A DNA stretch of 64,000 nt from Venturia oleaginea (taxonomy: Eukaryota; Ascomycota; Dothideomycetes; Venturiales; Venturiaceae), in the NCBI GenBank assembly GCA_013176395.1, contig JABMLP010000001.1:992001-1056000 (forward strand), given 5' to 3'. This document shows positions 1 to 9,800 of the stretch, piece by piece. The translations under genes were made by a program, and so were the position numbers. Each line of letters starts with the position of its first letter. Positions within the stretch are counted from its first letter, which is position 1. The notes beneath the pieces are model-generated. The model was not told where the DNA came from, did no database searches, and worked only from the letters and a program-made list of their open reading frames with translations.

Positions 1-348
1 GAGAGGCTCAAGGCTCTGGGCAACAGCTTGTAGCAGGACGGTTTGCCAAGACGTTGGGAGAGGTTGTCTAGTCGTTGCAGTGGTGTGTGGTGCCGATTGT
101 TGCACACCGGGCGTCTGGTGTTTGAGTTGTGTTGAAGGTATTGCCGTTCTAGCAGTGACTCGTCGCGTCGCGTCTCGATCATCAACCGTTAGTATTTCAT
201 CAGGACTTATCATCGATGCCGACTCCAAAGATTTTCTTCTCAGCTACAGCATGAATGAATGATAATTGTTCCATGCTCAGGCGATCGGCCATGATGCTAT
301 CCTGAATTCAAGGTTGTTCTCGGTTGCTGCAGGTAATGCCACCTGGCT

Positions 349-1570
349 TACAATCCTCCAGCTTCGCGCCGTCGACTCGATGCCTTCGAAGATCTAACCC
401 AACCAACAGAAACACGTTCAAATTGGTATCGGTACGGGAGGTACGGCCACCTCGACGAAAGCACGACTTTCCCCAAGGCCAGAGAGTTCCAAGATGCCAC
501 GACCAGACTTTCGCTACCAGTGCTTCTGCGTGCTAACAAGCTTGAGCCTCCATCATTGTGCCTGGTTCTCAAGGGCGATACAAATTAACAGGCTTCTCTT
601 GTCTCTATCGCTATGGAGGCACCATATTAAGCGCCGACGGGCATTGACTTCATCGTTCTCTAAGGTCTGGTGCGCTCACGCCTCGAAAACGCCAAAGAAC
701 ATATATGGGGCCTAAGACAAGACCCTGGCTACTACTTCGAGGAGGTCAAACAGTGGGTCACATGACGGTTGGACCTCCTGTGGGCGAACTTCGGTCAGCA
801 AATGAGTAAGCAGGGCAAGAACCTGAGCGGCTTAGTCTCCGTGTTGGACTTTTCCAACCGCGTTCTGGAACGGACAAAGGATTGGATATCTCCTCCAGCT
901 TTGGAAGCCAGAATCCATCATCCGAGCCCATGTTCGGTCCTAGTTTTCCTGCTTTCGGAGCAGCCACTGAAAAGTCTCCTACCACCATCAGAGAGAAGAT
1001 CAAGACTCTAGGCATTGCATCAAGTGATGGCATTGTGCAGGAAAAGTTCCAAGATATAGGTGTTACGGGACGGCAGCAGGTAGGTTGTTCCTCGTCGACA
1101 TGTGTGAGACATCAAAGATGCTCTTCATGTTGATATTCCTTAAGTTGACATCGATATCGATAAGTTTCTGGTAATCATCTTTGTGATAATTGCCAGGAAA
1201 CTATCCATATCAATACGTTGCTGAACATATTCAGTGACTGATTGCATGAACACAGCCACAGCCACTCTTCCGGCTCAAAGATCGCGAGCTCAAGCTCTTC
1301 CGGACCCTCTTCCACCAGCCCTCCCAGTCGGACACCGTAGTCCAAGTCAAGGGGATAGACTTCCTATTTGCAATGTCCAAGATCGGTTTGACTTATCAAA
1401 AGCTGGGTGGGTCATTGTGGCAGTTCATCCCTGCCAACGTCTCTCGATGGATCATCTTTCACGAGCCACATCCTGAGACCAAGTTCAGCTTCTTCATGGC
1501 GAGACATATCGGTCGTCGTTTGAAGCGAGCGTACGGTTGGGATAGAGACACGTTTGTCCCCGCAAGTTGA
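349..1570 (+). pseudogene. Decayed large fungal protein gene with a HicA-like C-terminal domain
   Basis: A conserved-looking reading frame runs from about 349 to 870. It includes the segments LDAFEDLTQPTETRSNWY, LLRANKLEPPSLCLVLKG, MEAPY, ENAKEHIWGLRQDPGYYFEE and RLDLL. In-frame stops break it at 586-588, 628-630, 661-663 (TAA) and 763-765 (TGA). A second frame (about 870-1079) ends at a good donor, GTAGGT at 1080. Splicing to CCA at 1256 keeps frame and yields GIDFLFAMSKIGLTYQKLGG, then WIIFHEPHPE and GRRLKRAYGWDRDTFV, ending in TGA at 1570. From memory this resembles a large fungal family of unknown function. Its C-terminus (position-spaced Phe-His-x-Pro-His-Pro and Gly-Trp) recalls the HicA double-stranded-RNA-binding-like fold. 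That relationship is inference. The 5' part probably lies off the window. The intron contains a palindromic repeat. The last 170 codons could still be expressed as a remnant. Confidence 0.6.
1147..1214. repeat. Palindromic repeat family, copy 1 (inside an intron)
   Basis: The left arm TCGATATCGATAAGTTTCTG and the right arm CCAGGAAACTATCCATATCA are imperfect reverse complements around a spacer of about 18 nt. The copy lies within the predicted intron 1080-1255 of the decayed gene at the left edge. The other copies in the window share the arm core TATCGATAAATTTCTGGC. Confidence 0.7.
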
Positions 1571-1660
1571 ATGAATGTTGACCGGGTAAGTTGACTTTAA
1601 AAACTGATTGCCTCCATTCCCAGGGAGGAGGATACCTTTCGTGTCGACAACTGTCAATGC

Positions 1661-1733
1661 GAGATCAATTTCGATAAGTTCCTGGCCACTTCATATTGAA
1701 CTTCCGCCATAAATGTATCGATATCGATGAGAG
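1661..1733. repeat. Palindromic repeat family, copy 2
   Basis: The left arm ATCAATTTCGATAAGTTCCT (then GGC) is mirrored by a right arm ending TGTATCGATATCGATGAGAG. It is intergenic, about 90 bp downstream of the decayed gene's stop. Confidence 0.65.
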
Positions 1734-1739
1734 TCAAGC

Positions 1740-2523
1740 ATTGAATCTCCACTTCGACAAAACCAGGTTACTGACATTGTATCAGGGAGCACAAGCACAA
1801 AACTGCGCTTTCAGCTCGCAACAAAATCTATACGCTCAAATACTCGCACCATTAGCATGGCTGATCGCGGTGGCCATATCACAAGGGCGCAAATTTGCCA
1901 GTCCCAGGTGTTGTGGAAAGGTTGTTAGCACAAAATAATACTGCTTGTCTTTGATGTGACAAGTGTCGTCGATAGAGAAGAGAATTCGGAATCTTGGTGA
2001 AGCAAAACCTTGACTTGCATTTGGCGGTGCTGCTGGGCTTTAATAACCCCTCGTCGTCTCGAGACAAGTAAAAATCAAAAGTTGAGTTATGTTTCGGTTT
2101 CCATGTGACTCGTCAACAGCACCCAATGATGTAAACGTGAACAGTCTTATGGTAAACTCTAGCAACTTACTCCAGAAGTTCACGGTCTGGATTCAGTGAT
2201 CTACCATGCTCGTGATTCCGACGGTGTTGTCCAGCCTTCCGTGATCGGCAACACGAAGCGATGCCGGTATGAAAATAGCAACATCGGCATCGGTACACAC
2301 CCAAGTTTTTCCCCAGGGTAGATCACCTGTGTAATCAATATCCAATCAGCCTATCAACCGCAGCAACGATTTGGAAGAGCCAGTAGAGCCGATGCTTGGA
2401 TGCACGGAGTACAAGAAGGACTATCTAAATCCTCAGCTTCAAAGCCGCCAATCCTCGCAATCATTATTCTGTTGTTTGCTGCACATGATACCCATATTTA
2501 CGAACGAATCTCTATCAATCAGA
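1740..2523. other. Gene-poor interval
   Basis: I see no supported gene here. Reading frames are short and lack protein-like composition. Confidence 0.5.
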
Positions 2524-2841
2524 ATGTCAATTTCACCACTCCGACCATGTTCACCTCGCCCTGTTTCACCCTCGGAGCTTCCGGGTCTGGATAGAAAACA
2601 TCTCGTCTCCGTTTCCATTTCAGATCCTTTCTCCGATGCTTATGCGATCGATTCTCTTTCTGATTTCTCGTCCGAATTTTGGAGACACAGGAAATGTAGC
2701 TGGCGCAGATCCTTATATCAGCTGCCGGGTTGTGGACTTGGTGGGCTCTTTGCGATTGTGGAGGAGGTGACGAAGTGGGTTTCTGGCGGTGGTGGGAAGA
2801 GAAGGGGTCCGGGAGTTAGAGGTGATGATGAAGGTTTGTAA
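2524..2841 (+). CDS. Possible small hypothetical protein
   Basis: An ATG-started frame of 105 residues. It is rich in Ser and Pro at the N-terminus and has a C-terminal basic/Gly tail (VSGGGGKRRGPG). I recognise no family. The frame stays open upstream to about 2371, but no other convincing start exists, and a downstream exon is possible. It may be a chance frame. The 545 bases after it, up to the BTB gene's stop, hold nothing recognisable. Confidence 0.25.
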   Translation: MSISPLRPCSPRPVSPSELPGLDRKHLVSVSISDPFSDAYAIDSLSDFSSEFWRHRKCSWRRSLYQLPGCGLGGLFAIVEEVTKWVSGGGGKRRGPGVRGDDEGL

Positions 2842-3386
2842 AACTCTCATGGGTATTGGTACTAGTTGCTGATTTATGAAGATAGGAGACCGCTGTGGAG
2901 AAAATAAGAAGAAGAGATGCAATTCAAAATCTATTTATGCGGCAAGAAAGGGAGAGAGTTCGCCGTTTACGTTTCATTATAGGATCTAGTAGTGATGGCT
3001 TGCCGTCTTTCCAGATACTGAAATATAGCGACAAAGTATCTCATACCTTTCCAACCCCGCTATTAACTTTGAGATCAATTTTAATAACCGAAAGCCATGA
3101 GTTTATGAGGAAACATCCTTATCCCTCCGCGAGTAGGACAGAGGAGGGTCAGCATTTATTCCCTGCAACTTCAAGTCGCCATTTCTTCACACTTCGTGAC
3201 ACTTTCTGGGATTGAATCTGATAGTGTTCCATCAATTTACAAAGAATCGAGATCCCGGCGGCTAAGATGTGGGTACCCCTCTGACTGGTAGTGCGCTGAG
3301 ATGCTTCCTGCGCCGTTTGACAGACACCCTCGCGATTTTGGATTTCCAGTATGGTCGATGAGCACCACGACCAGTCATGATAGCCC

Positions 3387-4210
3387 TCAAGAGAAAGTTG
3401 AACATTCAAGGCAAGAGCCATCGTAGAGAATCGATGGTTCACCGCCGCATATTTTACAGGCTCTACGTGAGCCCTTGGTCTTCTTCGCCTTGGTCTTCGT
3501 CTTGGACTTGGGGACTTCGGTTTGACCACCACAGAGGACTTCTGCTAGATCAGCCCCGAACTCTGCGACTTCCATCATCATGTCACGAAAGCCTGTGTCC
3601 ATTTTGAACAGTTCCTTGGCGTTTTCTGCGCAGATGGAGACGACGATACCGCGGATTTTTGCGCCCAATTCTCCAGGTGGCGAGATATTGTACGTAGTCC
3701 GGACGCACTCTGCGAAAGAAGCGTCTTTCCAGCCACCCTTGGCTACGGCTCCGAAATCCTTCTCAGCGAGTGCCTTTAATGGAGAGACATCAACTTTGTC
3801 CGCCAATTCGTAGATCTTGAGGTGGGACTGCATGGTCAGGTTGTCGGTGTTGTAGTTGCCCGTGTAGAGGAATCTGAGCATGGCGTCGATGGCATCGGGA
3901 TCGTCATGGTCCATGGAGATGACGCTTGTATGGCCTTCCTGAGAAATTGTTAACCGTGGACTAAGAGTAATTTTGATGATGGAGGACTGACCTGGAACGC
4001 ATCCTTCTTGACAGCTTTGGCAAAGAAGGAGGACTGAGGACATATAACCATCTTGTGTACTTTGAATTCGCGATCATTGCACTTGATAGTGAGATCAGAA
4101 TGGTCGCCGGACTCAAGACAGCTGCACAATATGTCAGTATTGCATCTGAACAGGCCCGTTTCGGTGACAAGTTACCTCAGAACGGCGTCATTGATGCCTT
4201 GGGTCGCCAT
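3387..4210 (-). CDS. BTB/POZ domain protein
   Basis: Three exons (4176-4210, 3992-4121, 3387-3938) with introns of 54 and 53 nt join in frame to give 238 residues. The N-terminal half is a BTB/POZ domain, a dimerisation fold often used as a cullin-3 adaptor. Visible marks are SDLTIKCNDREFKVHK (about residues 20-35), the following CPQSSFFAKA, and DDPDAIDAMLRFLYTGNY. Helices rich in Leu and Ala follow. After a Lys/Thr-rich linker (KSKTKTKAKK) there is a short four-cysteine tail (CKICGG, then a second CxEC pair) that could bind zinc. The start is the first ATG, in exon 1, and the join CTGAG/CTGTC restores frame. Single-domain BTB proteins of this size are common in ascomycetes, and the substrate cannot be told. 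Confidence 0.85.
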
Positions 4211-5532
4211 ACTCACGGGTGTCTCCTTTTTTTGTCTTAGACCGTTGAAAGGTGATGAGTTAGGAATAAAATGGCCTTTTGAGTTTGGTAAGGTGTAGAT
4301 GGTTGGCAAAACCCTCAACACTGGCCTCGTCAAACAAGTGGATTCTGGAATAGTAGAGACCTGAACAGAAAGACATGACTCGGGTCACATTCGCTGTCTA
4401 TTGCCTAATTCAGCTTACTCACAGTCTTTTCTCATAGTATTGACCCGGAGTAGAAAACCCAAGACAACTGAAGAATAATTTGCCTGACCATGAGACTAGC
4501 AGCAAGCAACCAAGTTTTGCCTATGGCTCGGAGAAGGATTGACAGCTTACGATCTGCTACTTTTATAATATGGAGGCCAAAGCCCACCCCATTTTGAGTC
4601 ACATCTAATTACCCCGTTCTCGCATACTTCAATTTCTGACGCTGAAACAAGCAGTGTTGTCAATATTCTGCTAAACATGCTTGAGTGTGTTGACTCAATA
4701 CATTTTGGTGATGGAAAGGGGCTCTGTCAGAAAAGAGAAAGGAAAATCATCAGCCTTCGAGAACTAGCAACGGTTGCCATCTATACCACTTGATGGTGTA
4801 ATTTGTGCTGAATACTCGCCTGCCAGGACATGAAATTTGGGACGGAAAGGAGTTGACGCGTAAGTAAATTGGGTCTCAAACGGACCGAAAGGCGATCCGA
4901 CACGCGACGCGATTTTCGGAGACCGATAATCGATATCGATGTATTTCTAGCGATGCTCTTCTTCAAGATTGCCTGAACTTTATCGATATCAATCTGCAGT
5001 CAGGGAATCTGAGACCAACAGCCCCTTCGATTTGGACATACCGGGAAGAGTATTGGAATGATGAAGCCTACACGCGACGCGACTTCAGCCTCAGCCTCGC
5101 CACGCGAGACCACTCGCTTTATCGTCTTTCTACACATCGTAGACTGGGTTGGAGTGCTTACCTCGAGATGGATGTCGACAATTCTCGGAAAAAACATAAA
5201 GAGGATTTCTTTTTAGAAAGGTATGAATATCCATCTCGAATTGGGAGACTTATGTTAAAAGTCGTAGGTTCTATCGTGGGACGAGAGCCCTGGGATGGCG
5301 GCACCACCACCGCGCAGCTTGCTCGAAACATCACTTTGGAACTGGAATTGGTCTTCATTCCTTCCCCTCAAAGGTACTCGTCGGCCCAGACTTAGTCTGT
5401 TGACCCAACTCAGGTCGCACCTGCCATCACTACTCCTATCTCACTCATCTCCACCCATTTCTCCATTACAACCATCCAAATATACACAGTTCACTTACAT
5501 ATACACTCCACAACATCAATATCTCCACCAAA
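4211..5532. other. Intergenic region between the BTB and coiled-coil genes
   Basis: It contains palindromic repeat copy 3 and two occurrences of the short sequence CACGCGACGCGA (about 4900 and 5070). I see no supported gene. Confidence 0.5.
4927..4995. repeat. Palindromic repeat family, copy 3
   Basis: The left arm AATCGATATCGATGTATTTC is paired with a right arm GAACTTTATCGATATCAATC. The loop is about 25 nt. It is intergenic, about 540 bp upstream of the coiled-coil gene. Confidence 0.7.
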
Positions 5533-6873
5533 ATGGTGGTCCCAGGCGCACCCGACGCCACGCTCATCACCCTCATGGCCAACGCCGCCAAGGAACAGCA
5601 AAAGCCACTGGTAGATCTGATGCAAGCCCTACGAGACGATCTCACGGCCCTCAAAACCCTCCAGACAACGACAATCGCCAAGGAAGCCCACGAACATGTC
5701 CAGATCGACCATCGCCTTGTGACTCTCAAATCGGCTGCCGATGCCAGCGTTGAGCTACTGCGGCAGGAACAGAGTAAACTCGGACAACACATTGAAGCCC
5801 TCAAGTCAGATACAGATGCCGGCGTTCTCCTCCTCCAGGATAGAATTGATAAGCTGGCAGAAGCACACAGGGCTGAAATCGAGGTGCGCGAGGCTGAGAT
5901 GGCGAAGTGGGAGGCGGGAACTCGAGATCTTGGGGAGACGCTTGGGGCGCTGGCGGAGAAGAGCAAGGCTGAAGCTGGGGATCTCAAGGAGCGTGTCGAG
6001 TCGCTGGTGGGCAGTAATCAGACTGTTTTTGAGCTGCATAAGAAGGAGATTAGCAGTTTGAAGGAGAACTTCAATACTCTGGCCGCGGCGCACAAGGCTG
6101 ATGCCGATGAATTGAAGGACGATGTCGATGCTTTGGCTTCGCGACATGAGAATGAGGCTGAGGCGCATAGGGTCGAGGTGGAGGCTTTCAATCATCGGCT
6201 TGGTGTGCTTAGAGAGGATTTGGAGGCGCGTTTGAAGGGGGATATCGGTTCTCTGGTTGAGAAACACAGGGCTGAGTTGAATGGGCATAAGGCTGAGGTG
6301 GAGAGTATCAAGGGTGGTGTCGATGCGTTGGCTGAGAGCATTGATTCGCTGACAAAGATCCATGTGCACGATGTCAAGAAGCACAAGGATGAAGTCGAGG
6401 AGAACAAGGCTGAAGCGGAGAGGCATAAGGCTGAGGTGGAAAGTCTGAAGGCTAGCCTTGAGGGACTCCGAGGTGACACCGAAGCGCGTTTGCAAGTGGA
6501 ACTGGAGAAAGTCAGGGCGGAAATGGATGAACAAACCACCCAGAGGATCGGGGATTTGACAAAGGCCTACGCAGCGGTCAGTGCGAAGCTGGAAGACTTG
6601 GGTGAGAATTTTGTGGACGCGCACGAGGTCAGGCAAGAGATTGAGAGCGTCAAAGAAAAGCTGGAGGAAAGGTTACACGAGGAATCGGTGTTGGAACCAG
6701 TGGCAGAGGTGATGCATGTTGCTTGGCCACCAGCTCCCACGGCGCAATCTGTCACGGACCGGGCGAGCCATACTTCTTCTTCTTCTTCTTCATTTCCCAA
6801 TATGCCTTACCCGCAACCTATCGATGTCGCCGAAACCCAAATACCCCAAAAGAAATGGTGCTGGTGCATTTGA
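5533..6873 (+). CDS. Long coiled-coil protein with a possible prenylation tail
   Basis: An intronless frame of 446 residues starting at ATG 5533. From about residue 30 to 390 it is almost entirely heptad-like helix, with recurring units such as HKAEVESIKGGVDALAES, HKAEVESLKASLEGL and AHRVEVEAFNHRLGVL that imply internal duplication. Composition is rich in Glu, Lys, Ala and Leu, with no globular domain. A serine run encoded by a TTC/TCT microsatellite (about 6774-6790) sits near the C-terminus. The protein ends KKWCWCI, which fits the four-residue CaaX pattern, so membrane anchoring by prenylation is possible but unproven. It is tail-to-tail with the ABC transporter, with only 17 bp between stop codons. 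I recognise no named family; an SMC-like or tether role would be guesswork. Confidence 0.85.
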   Translation: MVVPGAPDATLITLMANAAKEQQKPLVDLMQALRDDLTALKTLQTTTIAKEAHEHVQIDHRLVTLKSAADASVELLRQEQSKLGQHIEALKSDTDAGVLLLQDRIDKLAEAHRAEIEVREAEMAKWEAGTRDLGETLGALAEKSKAEAGDLKERVESLVGSNQTVFELHKKEISSLKENFNTLAAAHKADADELKDDVDALASRHENEAEAHRVEVEAFNHRLGVLREDLEARLKGDIGSLVEKHRAELNGHKAEVESIKGGVDALAESIDSLTKIHVHDVKKHKDEVEENKAEAERHKAEVESLKASLEGLRGDTEARLQVELEKVRAEMDEQTTQRIGDLTKAYAAVSAKLEDLGENFVDAHEVRQEIESVKEKLEERLHEESVLEPVAEVMHVAWPPAPTAQSVTDRASHTSSSSSSFPNMPYPQPIDVAETQIPQKKWCWCI

Positions 6874-6890
6874 TGGACTCAGTCCCGACC

Positions 6891-9800
6891 TCACTCGCCT
6901 ATCAAATTCGCATCGTCGAGCAGACCCGCCTCCTTTGCTAACTCGAAGAACTGCCCCTTTGATCGTATCAATTCGCCTGGAGTACCGAATTCTTGAACCT
7001 CACCCCTAGATAGAACGATTATCCTATCCGAATCAATGACTGTGTTTATCCTGTGTGCAATCGTGATGATTGTGCGGTTTGTGAAGAGATCACTTCGTAA
7101 CGTTTCTTGTAATAATGCATCCGTCTCTACATCAACCGCCGCCGTCGCCTCATCCAAAACCAGAATAGACGAATCGGTTAGAAGAGCTCGCGCGAGGGAA
7201 ACGAGTTGTTTCTGGCCCTGGGACAGATTCGAACCGCCTTCTTGGACCGCGGCGTCGAGGCCGCCGGGCATTTTTTCGACGTGCGGTTTCAGACGGGCGT
7301 GGTACAGTGCATCCCATAGTTGGTCGTCATTTTTGGCGTGGCTTGGGTCTAGGTTGTCGCGGATTGTGCCTTCGAATAGGGCGGCGTCTTGGGGGATGAT
7401 TGCTAGTTTGCTTCGGAGGTCTGTGAGGCCGATTTTGGAGGTGTCGATGGTATCTATTGAGATTGTGCCGGAGGCTGCTTCGATTATGCGGAAGAGGGAG
7501 AGGGTTAGGGTGCTTTTTCCTGCCTGAGGGGGGGTGTTAGTTTGATTTCGTGGGGGGTAGGTAGATGGGGATGGATGGTGGTGGATTTTTTGGGGATTTG
7601 GGGATGGACAGTAGCTAGAATGTAGAGATCGCGGAGGTGATTTAGGTATGGTTCAGACGGCGAAACTTACTCCTGTGCGGCCAACGACGCCGATTTTCTC
7701 GCGAGCGTTGATGCTGAGACTGATGTTCTTTAGGACGAGTTCGAGCCCGGGCCGGTAACGCATGCTGTAGTCATTGAATTGAATTGCTCCATTTGCTGGC
7801 CACGTCGGTTGTGGACGATTACTTTGCACAATCTCCTCCGCTTCACTGGGCAATTGCGCATATTCTAGCACACGTTCCACAGAAACAATATTAGTCTCAA
7901 CTTCAACAGACAATCTTACGATCCAACCTAGAGCTTGCGTGATTTGGAGGGCATAACTCATTGCTAGACCGACCATTCCTGCGGATACGTTACCTCCATT
8001 GATGACGGCGAGGATGGAAAGTGACGCTGCTAAGAAGACAACGAGGGATCCGACGAACTCGAGGCGGATTCCTAGCCAACGGTTTGCGTAGATGGAGGGG
8101 AGGAAGGCTTTCATGTTGTTATCGACCCTGTTTTCACTCTCCCAGGCCCATCGTTTTTGCTGCTTGAATGCACGGATGGTGGATAAGCCACCCAGTGACT
8201 CCTGGAAATGGGCGTAGATTGGGCTTCGAGAAATACTTTCGAGACGCTTGAGCTCCCTGTTGCTGCGCAGGTAGTAACGCTGGATGTAAACATATAGGGC
8301 TGCGAGTGGTGGTAGTACGGCGATGAAGACGGGTGTTGTTGCGCAGATGACAATGAGCGTGCATCCAGCTTTCGACGCGTTGGAGAAGAATTCGCTAAAC
8401 GATTTTCCGATGGCTTCGTCAACTCTGAACATGTCGGCGGAGAATCTGCTCAGAATTAGCTATCATCATAACAGTTACACATGAAACTTACCTATTCAGA
8501 ATTCTCCCCACCGGCGTTGTCTCAAAAAAGCTCATTGGACTTTTGAACATGGCGCTCGCCATCTTTTCGTGCAGATGCTTACTCGCCTGGATCGAGCAGT
8601 ATACCCACATAATCATCGTCTGCACAACTATCATCGCACTGGCTGCAAAGCCAAACGCAAAATAGACGCTCATATTTCTCACAATATCAGAATTACCACC
8701 GAGCTTCTCATTCAGCTCGGCCCAATTCTTGAGCCAGATTGATCCGCTGACTTGAAGGGCTTGCACGGCCATGACTGTGAATAGCCAGACACAGACAGCG
8801 TGGTAGTTGCAAGCTTGGGCATAGGTCAAGTAAACAGACCATTTGACTTTCCCTTTCTCGGAGGTTTCTTTGGTTTGGCGGGAGACTACTTCTTTGGGTT
8901 TCGGTTGATCTGACAGGGGAAGCAAGGCCATCTCTTCGTCTCCTTTACCCTTTTTGCTGGATTTACTGATGGAGCTACGTAGTGGCGGTGGTTGATCAAA
9001 ATCGTCTCGTTCCTCGTCGAAGGACGTTTTCTCAGCAAACGAGGAGAGGAACTCTTCCTCACTGTCATCGACAGAGTCCAGGCCGCTTGTGGTCTTGATT
9101 GGAGAAGAGGAGGTTGATTCACCAGGACTACCTGGACTGTCGGTTTGTTCGGAAGAGCTCTTCACGGTCATGATAAGAGAAGCAATCTCTCCATTCTTGT
9201 TAAGAGCATCCCAATAACTTCCTTCTTCGACAATGTGGCCACCTCGAAGCATCAATATATGATTGGCTTCTTTGAGCACCGGAATCGAATTCGTCGCGAG
9301 GATTCTAGTCTTGCTTCTCAGAAGACCTCGCGGCCCAACGACCTGGTTTATGATGTGGCGTCCTACATGTTGGTCAACGGCAGACAGAATATCGTCGAAG
9401 ATGTAAACGTCTGCGCGGGCATATACGGCGCGAGCGAGCTGGAGACGTGTTTTCTGGCCGCCGCTGAGAGAAATCCCTTTCTCTCCAACCTCAGTTCGGT
9501 CCCCATCCGGTAAAATGGCCAAGTCTTCGATCAGGGCACAAGCTCTGAGGGTTCGGTTATAAAACTTTGGATCAAAACGATTGCCGAACAGCACATTGTC
9601 TTTTACCTAGCTAGATATTAGCTCGGGACGTATAATTCGTTTGAACCAGCGCAATGGACTTCTCAATTCAGTGCCCCTCGTGCTACAGCTAGACTGATTT
9701 CACCATCCACTACTCATGATCAAGATCGATAAATTTCTGGCAGAATTGTTTTGTTTTCCAAATCGCCAGAACTTTATAGATATCGATCTTGAGTGTAAAA

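Noticed and set aside
5806..6636. Long minus-strand frame of 276 codons opposite the coiled-coil gene
   Set aside because: It mirrors the plus-strand heptads; Leu/Ser/His bias is what antisense of Glu/Lys-rich coding DNA gives, and no family features appear.
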